Below are positions 28,022 through 39,203 of a stretch of DNA of 64,000 nucleotides, in pieces. The position numbers were made by a program, and so were the translations under genes. The stretch comes from Ooceraea biroi. Its lineage: Eukaryota > Arthropoda > Insecta > Hymenoptera > Formicidae. How positions within the stretch are numbered: position 1 is the stretch's first letter; each line of letters opens with the position of its first letter. The notes under the pieces are model-generated. The model saw only the letters and a list, made by a program, of their open reading frames with translations, ran no database searches and was not told the origin of the DNA. Where the stretch lies: the NCBI RefSeq assembly GCF_003672135.1, contig NC_039509.1, positions 2,790,001-2,854,000 on the forward strand, read 5' to 3'.

Positions 28022-28308
28022 TTAACACTTTGACGGTCACACGAAGACTTGAACGTGTCGCCGGCATCTCCTGCGTCTTATCTTGTCGTCGGCGATTTTC
28101 TCACAGTCTAGTTACTAATATAATTAATAATACAGAAGCATTGATACAGAAACATTTATATATCACATTTGATTAATTTAATTTTAATTTAAATATAACT
28201 TAATTTTTTTAGAAAAATTACTTAAGGAAGTCACGTCTACGTGATAGCGGCCGATAACCGCTGGATAGTGAAATCACGTATACGTGACAGCGGTCGTCAA
28301 AGTGTTAA
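28022..28308. mobile_element. TTAA-type (piggyBac-like) MITE upstream of secreted-protein gene
   Basis: A 287-bp element begins TTAACACTTTGACG (28022-28035) and ends with its exact reverse complement CGTCAAAGTGTTAA (28295-28308). The TTAA at each outer edge matches the target-site duplication of piggyBac-superfamily elements. It has no coding capacity. The right half has two near-copies of a CACGTNTACGTGAYAGCGG unit (about 28,233-28,250 and 28,273-28,293). The last base is 19 bp before the start codon at 28328, so it may supply promoter or 5' UTR to that gene. A frame in phase with that gene's ATG opens inside the element at 28241. Confidence 0.72.
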
Positions 28309-28327
28309 ACTACAGAAAGCTGTGGCG

Positions 28328-31300
28328 ATGTCTGGAAGTTTTACTCGGGCCGCGTGGCTCTTCCTAATTACACTAGTAACAATAACATATCGATCCGCAG
28401 GAGAACCGTCGCAGCTGATAGGTAAGTAATACCGCGGTGCAAGTAGACTGGAATAATTCAACGACGTTGTTACCTTAATACCTCTTGCGTAATATCGGAA
28501 GGTAAATTCACGGAATTCTTAAACATAAAGCGCGCCGCAAGAAACGCGGTTAAATTCATCGTTAAAGTAACCGCCTCTATTGTCCGGCGAACTTATAAAT
28601 TTAACTTTCATCGGAAGCGGAACGTCCACAGCTGCATATTACGCGATGAAACGAGGGATCGAACCTGTTTTATCGTTCAAGAACCCGTTGATAGCAAGAC
28701 AGACCTTTCTCTGTCAATAAATCTCTGTAAACAATAATTGCTTCTTTCAGATCTTTCGCTCTTGGATCGTCCATCGTAATAATAATGCATACGTGATGTT
28801 TAATTACAAAAAAGAAATAAAAAGGATGCAGGTTTATTAACGCAAATATTAAAATCTTTTTGCTTGTTTTTATCATCCGCTATACAATCAATGCATTTAA
28901 TAAGAGAAAATATTTGAAAAATTCGGTTAAATCTAAAGCTGACAATGCGAGAATCGTATTCAATAAAATGCAATAATCTTTCGCTTTTAATCTTTATCAA
29001 TTTTATGTTCACTGTTTTATATGTGCTTTATCGCGGTAGAGCTTCGAGAATTCTATCAGAAAAGGAAAACCAAAAAAGATCTATAAGTATCGATTTCGCA
29101 ATATAATAAAAATTAGAAAACATTGATTCTTGATTTTATCGATCGATATCTATTGAATCTACTTGATTTTATGATCTTCACTACATTGCATGATACATGA
29201 TCAACAACCACCTCCCCGGCGAATCCTCCTAGAGTCGTGCGGTATATGTACGATGAACACACGATGTCGTAATAATATCGCTGTGCAGCACGTTCAACGT
29301 GCTATTTGCAGTGCAGTAACCACGATTACGCATTACACTCGGCTGTGCGCACTTCCTCGATCGCATACGGGATCGCTTATGCATCACTACCGGCGCGACG
29401 TAAAAGTGCATCGACTTTCGCGCGGTCTACTTATGCCGACCGCCTCACGTGAGCGCGATTTTCCCGCGAGGCTTTTTGTTCCTCGTCTAGGATATAAACG
29501 CGAGGGAAATTGCACCGTCACGAGTCGGTTTCCCATAACGTCGGCCACTTTGCCGTGTAATGTTGCACTTTCAGGGGATGAATAGCGGGCGGAGGAGGAA
29601 TAGCGCGGTTTAGAATTACATTGCGATGTGTGCGATATGCAGATTAATACATTTCTGCAAATCCCCTTCCTCTCTCTCCGAAATTGTGAAACAGCAGAAG
29701 AGATCGCTTTAAAAGATTTAATTAAAAGCTGTCACTCCGTATACGCGCTTGATGAGATGCACGCGAGTTGGAAGAATCCATGCTCCTCGAAAATGAGATA
29801 AACCAAAAAGCGCTTATGAATTCTTCCTCGAGCACCGGTAGACCTAGGAAAATTGGGGCTATTACCGAATTGCTACGTGCAAAAGGACGCGCTATATCCT
29901 GCTATATACATATAATCGTATAACATAAGATTCGATGGTGCGGCAAATCATATATTATCTATGACCCGATTTCAATCTCGCCTTTCACGTAATCATATAA
30001 AATTCCTCATAGCGCGCGCACAGCGATGTTACGCAATATATTCTTTCGCAAACGCTTCTTTGTGTCGTAAAAAAAATAGAGCAGCCCACAGTTGCTGTGA
30101 GCGAACAGCAAAGTTAAAGATCAATCACGATAAAGGTGGGAACAGCTTGCTCGTCAGCGAAGCATGAAAAGAAACTGTCTAATTCGAGAGATTTGACCGT
30201 TGTGCGTATATGCAAGTCCCGTTGCAAATCGAGCAAGGTGATTTGCATGATCCGTTCAGAAATGAAGGTCTGCGTCGCTCCTGGGATAAGAGTTGCGACA
30301 TTGCAATAATTTTATTTTGATTGCAACGTAAAACGTGCATTTCCATTCGATGTTTCTCAACGCAACAGATAGCTGGAAGGTGATGACCGTTCTAATTACC
30401 TGATCGCGCGCGTCAGAAGAATAATTAAAATCGTACATGCTTGCGGAACGACGTCAACATATTCAATATTTTTACGATCGCACAAAGTTTATTTTTTCCC
30501 TGACGTTGATTACCATGGGCGTTTCCGCACGAATAGCTTTAAAAATTGGAATTACTGCCTGCGTGTTTGTATCTTAGTATGCAGTCAACCGAATGTTTTC
30601 ACGGTCCAAATAACCGGCAATGAGCAAGTTGTCTATGGCACCAAATTATTAATCAGACACAGCCCACAAGTCGGAATTTTCTCTTATCCCGAGATAAAGC
30701 CAGTAAACGTTGTCTTCAATGAATCCATTATTGAATTCACAGGTAATTACAATTCCGCTGATTCCGTGAGAATCCATTCCTGTCTTTTTACCCAGCTCAC
30801 TGTAATTACGCAGTCATATTTTTCAGGATATACGTCGTTTCAACGTTCGGCAATCCAGGATCTCTTACCCGAAAGACTCTCCTGGAGTGCCAGTGGTATC
30901 ATTTTTGGAATCGGCACGCTCCAAGTGAGTTTAATGCCCCGTAATCATTTAAGTAACGACCAGAAGAAAATCGAGCGCGACTCTACTAAAACGCTTTGTA
31001 CGATAATTATAGTTCACCTGTTCTCGATAATTATTATCCTCGGCTTTCCACCGTTGCAGAAACTAAGCAGCGAGAATTATGCAGTCCAAGAATGTCGCCT
31101 ATTTCTGCCGTCCAACATCAAAGCTAGGTAAGACGCGGAAACCCACGAGTTCCATTGCTCGAATCGAAATGCTCGGATATCCCCCCTGGAGCAAGATTTA
31201 TCTAAATTAGGCTCTCAAAGACAATTATATTGCGTAAAATAGTAGCGACTAAAACGAAAACGTGATTTCACGATTTGATTATTATTGATCGACGCAAACT

Positions 31301-32483
31301 TGTGCGCACGAACGCCACTCTGACTTCAATCGTTCATCTAATGGATCGTAAAGACCAAATGAATTTTGCAATGCGATTCAAGTTTACTGTGAAACGAACC
31401 TTCTTTTTAGCTCTAATTTACCAAAGGTAATGGAAGAGGCAATCATTTATTACGCTCAGTCGTGTGCCAAAGAGTATCTTTGCGAGAGGATAGGAACGAT
31501 GACGGAAAAAGAACTTCAGAACATTAACATGTATGACGAAGACAGACATAATATACAACGTATTATTCATCCTACCAATTCTACTCGAAGGGTTGAGGTA
31601 ATCTCACGATAAAAACTTTTATGGTTATTATTAAATCATACTTCGTTTTTGTGATAATGTGAATTTTCATGCGCAGTTAATCATGAACGTACCAGTGGAC
31701 ATCGTCCTTAAAAACGTAATACATTATATTAAGGAAAACGGACTATCCATAGTTGAACTTCCAGATGTAAAAGAGGTATACGATATAGGACTTGGAGTGA
31801 AATGTGTGTTTGAGATGGTCAATGGAACCTTCGAGTAAGCACTATTAAATTCTAACGCACCGAGAAAATCACTTATGTATTTTTTGTATAACGATGCTTT
31901 AATCAATTTGTTTGAGCGAAAGAAACCATTTTCAGAGATCTTTCGAGTTTAAAGAGAACAGAGAATGCATTCATGTCCAATGAGGGAAGGACAAATCTTG
32001 TAGATGCTGCCTTTGGACTTTCCACAGCAAATTTTAAGTACGATTACAAGGTAAAGTTCTGGAAGGAGCTAATTTAATAGCAAAAAATCTAATCACATTA
32101 TGTTAAAAAATTATATTTAATATATATTTCGTATTCTATACTGATATATGTTTTTACAGCTTGAAGCTGCCCTAATTAAGGTTAGCGGCAAGATATTAGC
32201 CACTGTTAAAGAATTAGCAATGGCAGCAAAAGTGGCCATACATTATGATAAAACGTGCGAGGTAAAGTTAGAGTACGTGAAAATAACAGAACTTGGCAAA
32301 ATCGACTTTAAAATTACTGGTTTAGGTCCGTTTAATTATTTAACGTCTACAATATTCACTTGGTTAACTAAAACATGGCAAAATAGAATTGTTAAAATTA
32401 TCGAAGTTAACGTGAGAAAAATCGCCGAGAAACAATTAAATGACTATATTTGCAACAATTATTACAATGAAATCACAGTTTAA
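28328..32483 (+). CDS. Secreted TULIP-like protein with group 7 allergen-like domain (8 exons)
   Basis: Exons are 28328-28421, 30578-30742, 30827-30924, 31060-31127, 31411-31597, 31677-31834, 31936-32050 and 32160-32483. All have GT/AG borders and every phase closes, giving 402 residues. A signal peptide occupies about residues 1-25 (AAWLFLITLVTITYRSAG). Residues about 30-200 are strand-rich. The second half, from LIMNVPVDIVLKNVIHYIK to the end, has the pattern of mite group 7 allergen-like / TULIP domains: an amphipathic helix first, then strands, and a long final helix (TWQNRIVKIIEVNVRKIAEK). These proteins are secreted and bind lipids or hydrophobic ligands. A two-domain form of about 400 residues would suit a BPI-like tandem arrangement. 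Intron 1 is 2.16 kb; the others are short. The start was chosen because it opens the signal peptide; an in-frame ATG at 28241 lies inside a MITE. The gene structure is firm, the family call is tentative. Confidence 0.68.
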
Positions 32484-32542
32484 AATCTCTTCTTGGATGT
32501 TTCCTATTCTGTTAAACAAGAAACTTGAAAAATTGATGTATA

Positions 32543-32548
32543 AATAAA
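32543..32548 (+). terminator. Poly(A) signal of TULIP-like gene
   Basis: AATAAA 60 bases after the stop codon at 32481-32483. The CAAP1 homologue's signal on the other strand is only about 20 bases away, so the two transcripts probably end in or overlap within the same stretch. Confidence 0.7.
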
Positions 32549-32568
32549 ATATACTAATCACACAAGCA

Positions 32569-32574
32569 TTTATT
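32569..32574 (-). terminator. Poly(A) signal of CAAP1 homologue
   Basis: AATAAA on the minus strand (TTTATT on plus), about 217 bases downstream of the minus-strand stop codon at 32793-32791. Confidence 0.6.
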
Positions 32575-32790
32575 CATTAAATAATATATTTAATTATAAT
32601 ATTATTATAAGTAAATTATATATTTTGTTAGCAACATTTACTTTCATATCATACATAATGGGTCATATTCGGAATTCTATTTCGCTTACTAATGATAAGA
32701 GTCTTCAATTTCTCAACCAATCAGGTGGTTGTAAGCCACTTTTAGAGTTTTTATCATTGTTAGCGCGTTCTGAATCTGGGCCATTATTTA

Positions 32791-35208
32791 TTATACCAAT
32801 TGTGCGTCATTTTTTGTTTCGGTAATAACTTCTTCTGGCAGCTGAGTAACAGTACTTTCCGACACAGCAGTCTTTTGTACATCACTTATATTATCTGTGT
32901 ATTCTTGAATGGAAGAAATATTTTCATCCTGCACCGAACTTTCTTTTGCATTAATATCATTACTAAAATTAACAGTTGCAGAATTATCTTGTATTGTGTC
33001 ATTATTATCACTATTATTTGGCGTCGTATTATTATTATCATTAGTATTGTTATTAATATTCGCAGTCCCTACACGTTTCAGAGCCAAGTATTCCTCCACT
33101 GATCCCGTCGGAATTTTCTCAGATGCAGCACTTGTTCCATCAACTAATGCTGATTGCGAGGGCAAATTCAAATTTGGCGATTTACTCAATTTGGACAATC
33201 TCTGACGTTCTCTCAAACGTTTTCGGATCTCGGACTGTATCTTCGATTCTTTTATTACGTTTTGGACATCATCAGTTTGATAATAACGTGATGCCCAAGT
33301 TTCCGCTGAATCCGCTTTGGATTCCGTTGAATCCACAGTGGTCTGCAATGCAGGTTGCTTGTTCTCTTCTTGGGGAAGAACAATAAATTTATCTTGGCTT
33401 CTCTCATCATCGCCACTGACTATATCCATGACATCGCAGTAATCATCCAAATCAATTATTTCATCCATGTCCGCCAATCTATCCTCCTCGATTCTACTTT
33501 CTTTTGCCACTTTTTCGCATGTATTTTCTTCTTCCGCGGCAACTTTATTTTCATCAGAAGGACTTGGCTTTGACTGTTCTTTGATATCTTTATTCTTTAC
33601 ATCACTCGATTGTTCCGAGGCCTCGGCTATATCAATCTCTTTCAATCTTGGCGAGTCTTCAGCTGCAGAAGTTGTAACTTGCACTTTTGCATTTTGTTTT
33701 TGCGATCTTTTCTTCGACTTTTTTCGCCTCTCTGCGACATTATCCGCAGAGATTGATATCGACAATGTATTGTTCCTTATTCCTATGTTTCTTTCAGGCA
33801 TTATCGTTCTTGCTTCGCTCAGATCTATTTTAGTTCCAGTCTTTGAATCGTTACGTTTTCCTGTTGCTTCTGGAGCACCCTTTTTTTCCTTCGAATCCTG
33901 TACGACGGTTGCATTCGAATTTGCCGCATTTTCGTCAGAATTGTTTGCAGCTTTTTCAGTTTCAGCCGTTGCACGTAAATTCTCCAACTGTTTATTTATT
34001 CGTGCTCCATCCAGATCTTCCTTGTCGCTGTCACTGGACAATAACTCGACAACCGGTGTAGGTTGAACTACTAAAACGACATCTTCGTCATCACCTTTGG
34101 TACTTTGCTGAGCACTAATAATTTTTTCTAACTGCTTGCGACAGTTCTCTTTTGCTTTAGCGTCATCTTGAGACGTCGCGATATTATTTTCCACCGTTTG
34201 ACCATTACTTTGCGATGGATTGCTGGATGGAATTATGTCTTCCTCTTTTCGTATTAGAGCTCTTATTGCTCGAGCTCGCATTTCCAATTCCAGCAAATCC
34301 AGCAAACTGTCTCCTTCTTTCCCTTTGTCCTTATCATCCTCCTTCTTTATTTTAATATCTTTATTCTTATCATTAACCTCAGTTTTTATATTGCATTTCG
34401 CTTTAATATTAGACTTGTCCGAATTGTTCTTCTTATTAATCTGTGCTTTTCTCTTAGTTTTTGTTTTATCCCTTTTTACCTTCCCCTTTCCATTTTCCTT
34501 TTTAGACACATCATCATCCGTCCATTCTTCCGTATCAGAAATAATTTCCAGGGAAGGGCCTGTAATGGAAAATATTATAAATGGAGATAGTATGATTCTT
34601 GATAAACCGTAATTCATAAATGTGTTGCGATATGTAACGAATGGTTTACCTGAATCATCTGATTCGCTCGTATCTGAAGACTCCAGCATAGGTTTGCCAT
34701 TTAATATGGATATTATTCGAGCTTTAGACATACCATTGAGTTCACTCGCACACCATTCTTCCAGCTCATTTAAGTCCATTTGCTGCGTAAACAATAATGC
34801 ATATTATTTGCACTTAAACTGAATTATTTCTGTGCAAAAATTGTCATCGGCTTCGACTTTTATGTCTCAACTCACTTTTAGAACCTGAGGCAGCATCATA
34901 CGTATCTTCTCTGGTTTGACTGATTTAAAAAGTTGACAAGCAAGTTCCTTACGATTAGACAAATAATCCTTAATTGGTTTTAAATCTCTCGCGTCAATCT
35001 CTTCTTCATCCGATGACAGTGATGAGGATGTACAAGAAGATAGGTTATCATGTTCCTATTGGATGAAATTGTTCATGATATAAAGATTGTATTATATAAG
35101 AAAATAAGAATATAATTTCAAAATGTCTCTAGCTTAAAACGATGTACTAAAATATAAATTATTGATAGTTACCTTATTACTGCGTATGCTGTTCTTAGTT
35201 TTAGACAT
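32791..35208 (-). CDS. CAAP1: CAAP1 homologue (caspase activity and apoptosis inhibitor 1), 4 exons
   Basis: Exons are 35208-35173, 35055-34876, 34782-34650 and 34559-32791; phases close to give about 705 residues. The 90-bp intron 34649-34560 has no in-frame stop, so a naive reading retains it as 30 extra residues. It has GTAAAC and ATTACAG borders and its removal restores an acidic stretch. Two blocks identify the family. Residues about 36-104 (LKPIKDYLSNRKEL ... MMLPQVLK ... ILNGKPM) match the N-terminal CAAP1 core. LDLLELEMRARAIRAL at about 203-218 matches the C-terminal motif of vertebrate CAAP1. The human protein is about 360 residues; here a long Ser/Asp/Glu/Lys-rich disordered tail follows, with Asn repeats near the C-terminus. 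Human CAAP1 modulates caspase-10-linked apoptosis; its role in insects is not established. It is divergent with the PPM1H-like gene and convergent with the TULIP-like gene. Confidence 0.85.
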
Positions 35209-36091
35209 ATTTATATATGTAGCGATCTTCTTACTCTCTGAGCGGAAAACAACATTAATTCAGAAACAAACTGAATTAATTCTAATGGAAGAAGCTACAC
35301 AGACAAGTGCAATTAGTCAAAATTGCAAATTTAAGAACATATGATCGCTTGATGATAACCTATGACATATTTAGGTTAGGATGGCCACTGTATTGCAATA
35401 CAGAACCAAATTTCAATTATTTTCTTTTCCAGAGAGCTATTGTATTCCACTTTCCAAGTGCAACGTGATTATTAATTAATTCATTTCACACACACACAAT
35501 TCACACGCACAATATTCGTCAATCGCGTCAACTTTGTTTACTGTTATGTTTATTTTTCGCGACTGCGATTCTAGAGATACTACACGTGCCACCACACGGT
35601 GCTCTCGGCAGCAACAGCATCGAGTTCCGCAGAGAAATCAATAAAATTTACGTGCATCACGTGCAGATGTCGTTAGGTGAACGTGCCGAGACTCGTGTCA
35701 CATTATAACCTTTAGTTGACAACTGTTTGTCAACAAGATGACACTAATCGAGTAAAAATCATGCTGGACATTCAATTACAGTGAGTACTATTGTGTATTA
35801 GAGAGATAAAATTGTCGCCTAACAGGGGCAGATGTCATCGCACACCTATGAGTGATCGGTGGACGTATTGGAGCTTTAACAGGGATTTTATCTTTTGACA
35901 GATAACCAAGTTTTTAATGATAAGTGAAGCAATCTCGATTCTGAAACCTACACATATCGTTGAATCGCGTGAAAAAATGTGTACTTATGGGACATCGGCA
36001 CTGGATTGAGAACGATGAGGTATAATGCGTGATACCATCTGTCAAACTGAAGTGTCAATTGTAATCTCCTGTATGAGTTAACGGAAGCAAA
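35209..36091. promoter_or_regulatory. Shared divergent promoter region, CAAP1/PPM1H
   Basis: 883 bp separate the CAAP1 start codon (minus strand) and the PPM1H-like start codon (plus strand). No TATA box is obvious near either start, as expected for housekeeping genes. The region holds TTTAGGTTAGG near 35,370, a CA repeat near 35,488-35,500 and a GC-richer block at about 35,560-35,700. A bidirectional promoter is inferred from geometry; start sites are not visible. Confidence 0.45.
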
Positions 36092-38024
36092 ATGTTGAAT
36101 CGCTTCAAGTCAGTATTAATGAGTGCTGTAGGCGCAAGTGAGCTTGGCCTACAGTACCCCAATGACGCCGACAATGATGTGATGTCCGATTACATTAACT
36201 CTAATTATGTCGTGGAAGTGGAGAACAAACCTTACAGCCGCCCGAGTTTTCTTGGCCTGACATCTGAGGAGACGCAGGTAGGACCTATTGGATTCCTTGA
36301 AGTAACCCATTAAATTGTTTCGTTATTAACTTCTCGAGATTTGAATAACAATGGCACATTTTAACTGTAACATTTGTTTAAAAATGTTAATTGTATGTTT
36401 GCGTAGGTGAGCGCGGATCACAGAGTAAGACCTATCATAGTTCCGAGGGACCTTAGCCGCTTGCCTTGGTGCGCCGGTTACGCTGAATGCATAAATGCTG
36501 GGAAAAGTACGTGGAACGAGGATCAGGCTTCCGCAACGCGCGGGGATTTAAAATTGCCAGACGTCAATGTTACACTGCCCTACGTTCTATTTTCCATGTT
36601 CGATGGCCATGCAGGGTACCAGGTTGCTCTCACAGCAAGATTGCATCTACATAGGATAATTCTCGTACGTATTATTACTTTCCGGATAATTATTGCCCGA
36701 GGAGTAATTTATTTTTCAAATTATTTGAAAGCAGGAAAGATTGCTGGCCATACCGGGTAATATGCTACTGAACGAAGATGAAAATGAGCTGATAAAGGGA
36801 AGAGATCTAGTTACGGGTGCTATAGAACTGGCGTACAGACAAATGGATCAAATGGTGGAGATGCAGGCTCAAAATGGTGGTGGCGGTTGTACAGCTATCA
36901 CGATTCTGTTTCTTAACGGAAGGCTGTACGCTGCGGGCGCTGGCGATTCCAGGTTTTATTGTAATTTACAACGTGCTTTTAACAAAATTAAGAATTTATC
37001 TAATTGTTTCCCCCCTCCCCCCTCAAATGATTAGGGCTGTGCTAGTCTTGGGAGAGGAACAACGTGCTCTTACCAGAGATCACACTCCAGACTCCGAGTC
37101 GAATCGCGTCAGAGCTTTAGGCTTCCTACGCAGCAACGAGTTGCTCAAGGGTCACTTCACCCCGTTGGAATTTCGAAAGCGACCGTTGCAGAAGGAACTG
37201 GGATCCATGGTTTTGTACCGAGAACCCTTCATGACGGGTTGGGCGTACAAAACCCTGACGCATCCGGACCTGAAGCTACCGCTCATTTCAGGACACGGGA
37301 AGAGGGTACGCTGTCATTGTCAACTTGCATGAGCCTTTAAATCTCAGACCACTTGTATTTACAACATTGTGACCGAGAGATCGCTTGTAACACGCAGAGC
37401 AGGGTAATGGGAACGATCGGTGTGACGCGCGGCTTCGGAGATCACGGCTTAAAGGCTGCTAATACCGGCGTCAATATCAAACCATTCCTATCGTCTCAAC
37501 CTGAAGTACAGTCTCTAGACTTGGACAGTTGTAATCTCACCGAGAGAGACTGCATCATCGTCGCTACGGACGGCCTCTGGGACGTGGTATCGGACAGGAC
37601 AGCGGCGACGATACTTAGAAAAACGCTTGCGCCTGATACACCATCATTAGAATACAGGTATTGTAAGCCATTCGTGCACGAAAAGATGGATGGACTCGAA
37701 CGATGACGAGGTATGAATGCGTATCCTTCGTTTCGCAGACTGACAATGGGTGCTCAAGAATTGGTGCAAGCGGCGAGGGGACGATTAATCGGTAGGGTGT
37801 GGATGGGGAAGTCTGAAAATTCTGATGAGACAGATGAGAAATCCTCACCTATAGCGTCTGTGGATGACATTAGTGTGTTGGTAGTACCTTTGTATCCTTA
37901 TTTATGCGAACACAAACAGTGGCTGAAAACGACGCAGCAGGAGCGGAAGTACGCTGCGGATTCCCTAACAACGATATCCTTCGATTACGGCGTGACTAAC
38001 AAATCAGCCGACAATCCTGCATAA
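36092..38024 (+). CDS. PPM1H: PP2C-family protein phosphatase, PPM1H type (6 exons)
   Basis: Exons are 36092-36277, 36407-36664, 36735-36952, 37035-37305, 37398-37657 and 37739-38024; phases close to give 492 residues. This is a Mg/Mn-dependent Ser/Thr phosphatase. Metal-binding and core motifs are present in order: NEDQAS (D101), FDGHAG (D128), GAGDSR (D219), TIGVTRGFGDH (about 317-327), ATDGLWD (D369) and DDIS (439-442). Subfamily-specific matches to PPM1H/J/M include RPSFLGL, SADHRVRP, LPWCAGYAECINAGKST, MTGWAYKT and IKPFLSS. Mammalian PPM1H dephosphorylates Rab GTPases and p27; the insect substrate is unknown. Human PPM1H has 514 residues. This one lacks the long insertions after NEDQAS and after the FDGHAG block, and has its own C-terminal tail of about 40 residues. 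Introns are 70-129 bp. The exon 3 donor (AG|GTTTTATT) is weak, but the protein join is exact. Confidence 0.92.
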
Positions 38025-38638
38025 TGTATCATTGACTGTTCGATTAGATAACTCGGATGTGAAATAGGTTCGTGAATATTATTTCGAGATATCGAGCAGC
38101 TAACAAGTTACATTTATCCGCATTATTACGATAATCTACATCATACATTCGTGCTTATTATCATTTAGTCTTAGAATGATTAGTGATATATATTTGAGTG
38201 CACACCATCGTCGTAAACGTATATATTTCGTAATTCTTTTTGTCGGAATGATGAATTGTTGCATTGCCATTGTATGTATCTGCATGTATATTAATTATAT
38301 AAAAAATGGGCTATGTTCTTATTATTTAAACAAACATTCCATTTTAACGTATTTTATGTAATGCGAATATTCACGATATTTCGAAACGTTTGATATGTAT
38401 AAAAGGGCTCCAACCTCTGAATTGTTACTAATACGTGATTAGTATGAAAATTGTACACATTGTAATATTAAGAGATTAATATTTTTGTATTGCTTTGTGA
38501 GGCAAGCACGTGTTACCATTCGATATTGTGAGTGCATTATGATGTTTCGTCACATTTTTATCTTTGTGTTAAAAATATTAATCCTGCGCGGCTGCGAGAA
38601 TCACAACATAACATATGTATACACTGGATATATGCAAG

Positions 38639-38651
<13 letters not shown>

Positions 38652-38683
<32 letters not shown>
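38652..38683. repeat. (AT)n microsatellite
   Basis: About 16 uninterrupted AT dinucleotides in the likely 3' UTR of the PPM1H-like gene. Confidence 0.9.
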
Positions 38684-38685
<2 letters not shown>

Positions 38686-38731
38686 AACTAGAATATTGAG
38701 AACTCTGTAATAAAACTAAAGTAAAATTCCA

Positions 38732-38737
38732 AATAAA
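38732..38737 (+). terminator. Poly(A) signal, probable 3' end of PPM1H-like gene
   Basis: AATAAA about 710 bases after the stop codon, just downstream of an AT microsatellite. A second variant (GTAATAAAAC at about 38,707) lies just before it. The intervening DNA would be 3' UTR. Confidence 0.4.
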
Positions 38738-38912
38738 TATAATCAATTGATAATAGTTAATTTATCATAATATCGTTAATTGTTTGTCTTTAATTAATCA
38801 CGATTATTGTGCTTGCGCACGCGTTGGTAGATTTTGTGATCGTTGTGCGCAGTGCAATTGATAATTAATATAATTATTAATATGATTAATATATGTGAAA
38901 ATTCACTCACCA

Positions 38913-39203
38913 AAATAATCACTGGAATAACCTCAGAATCGACTATGTTCTATTGTAGTCAGTTCTGAAACAGAAAAATCATTTTGCTGATTAAATTCCG
39001 AAAGCAGACTGATTGTGAGCAAATAAGACTGAAAACATAAATATGTTAATCCTTTGCAATCTTGATTTGGTAATTAAGTCAATCTGGCAAGTAATCTGTA
39101 AATTTACCTTCGAGTAGATTCTGCTCGGCTCCAGTCGAATTTTGTAGCATTTCTGCCACCAGAATTGCGGTCACTGCTGGTCGACTTCTACTGATCGTGA
39201 GTC
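38913..39203 (-). other. Possible spliced exons of an unidentified transcript
   Basis: On the minus strand, 39203-39109 is bordered by TTTTCCAG and GTAAAT. 38968-38913 or so is bordered by TTTCTGTTTCAG and GTGAGT. A third acceptor (ATGTTTTCAG) lies between them. Joining the first and last keeps one frame open from SRPAVTAILVAEMLQN through LLEE to a stop. I recognise no family, and no upstream exon with a start codon is evident. It could be the end of a gene, a non-coding RNA or chance. Confidence 0.25.

Noticed and set aside
29190..29585. 131-residue frame in intron 1 of the TULIP-like gene
   Set aside because: Arg/Thr-rich composition typical of GC-rich non-coding DNA and no motif. A nested gene is not supported.
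33467..34612. 199- and 130-residue plus-strand frames (Ser/Phe/Leu-rich)
   Set aside because: Antisense shadows of the acidic and Ser-rich CAAP1 exon 4.
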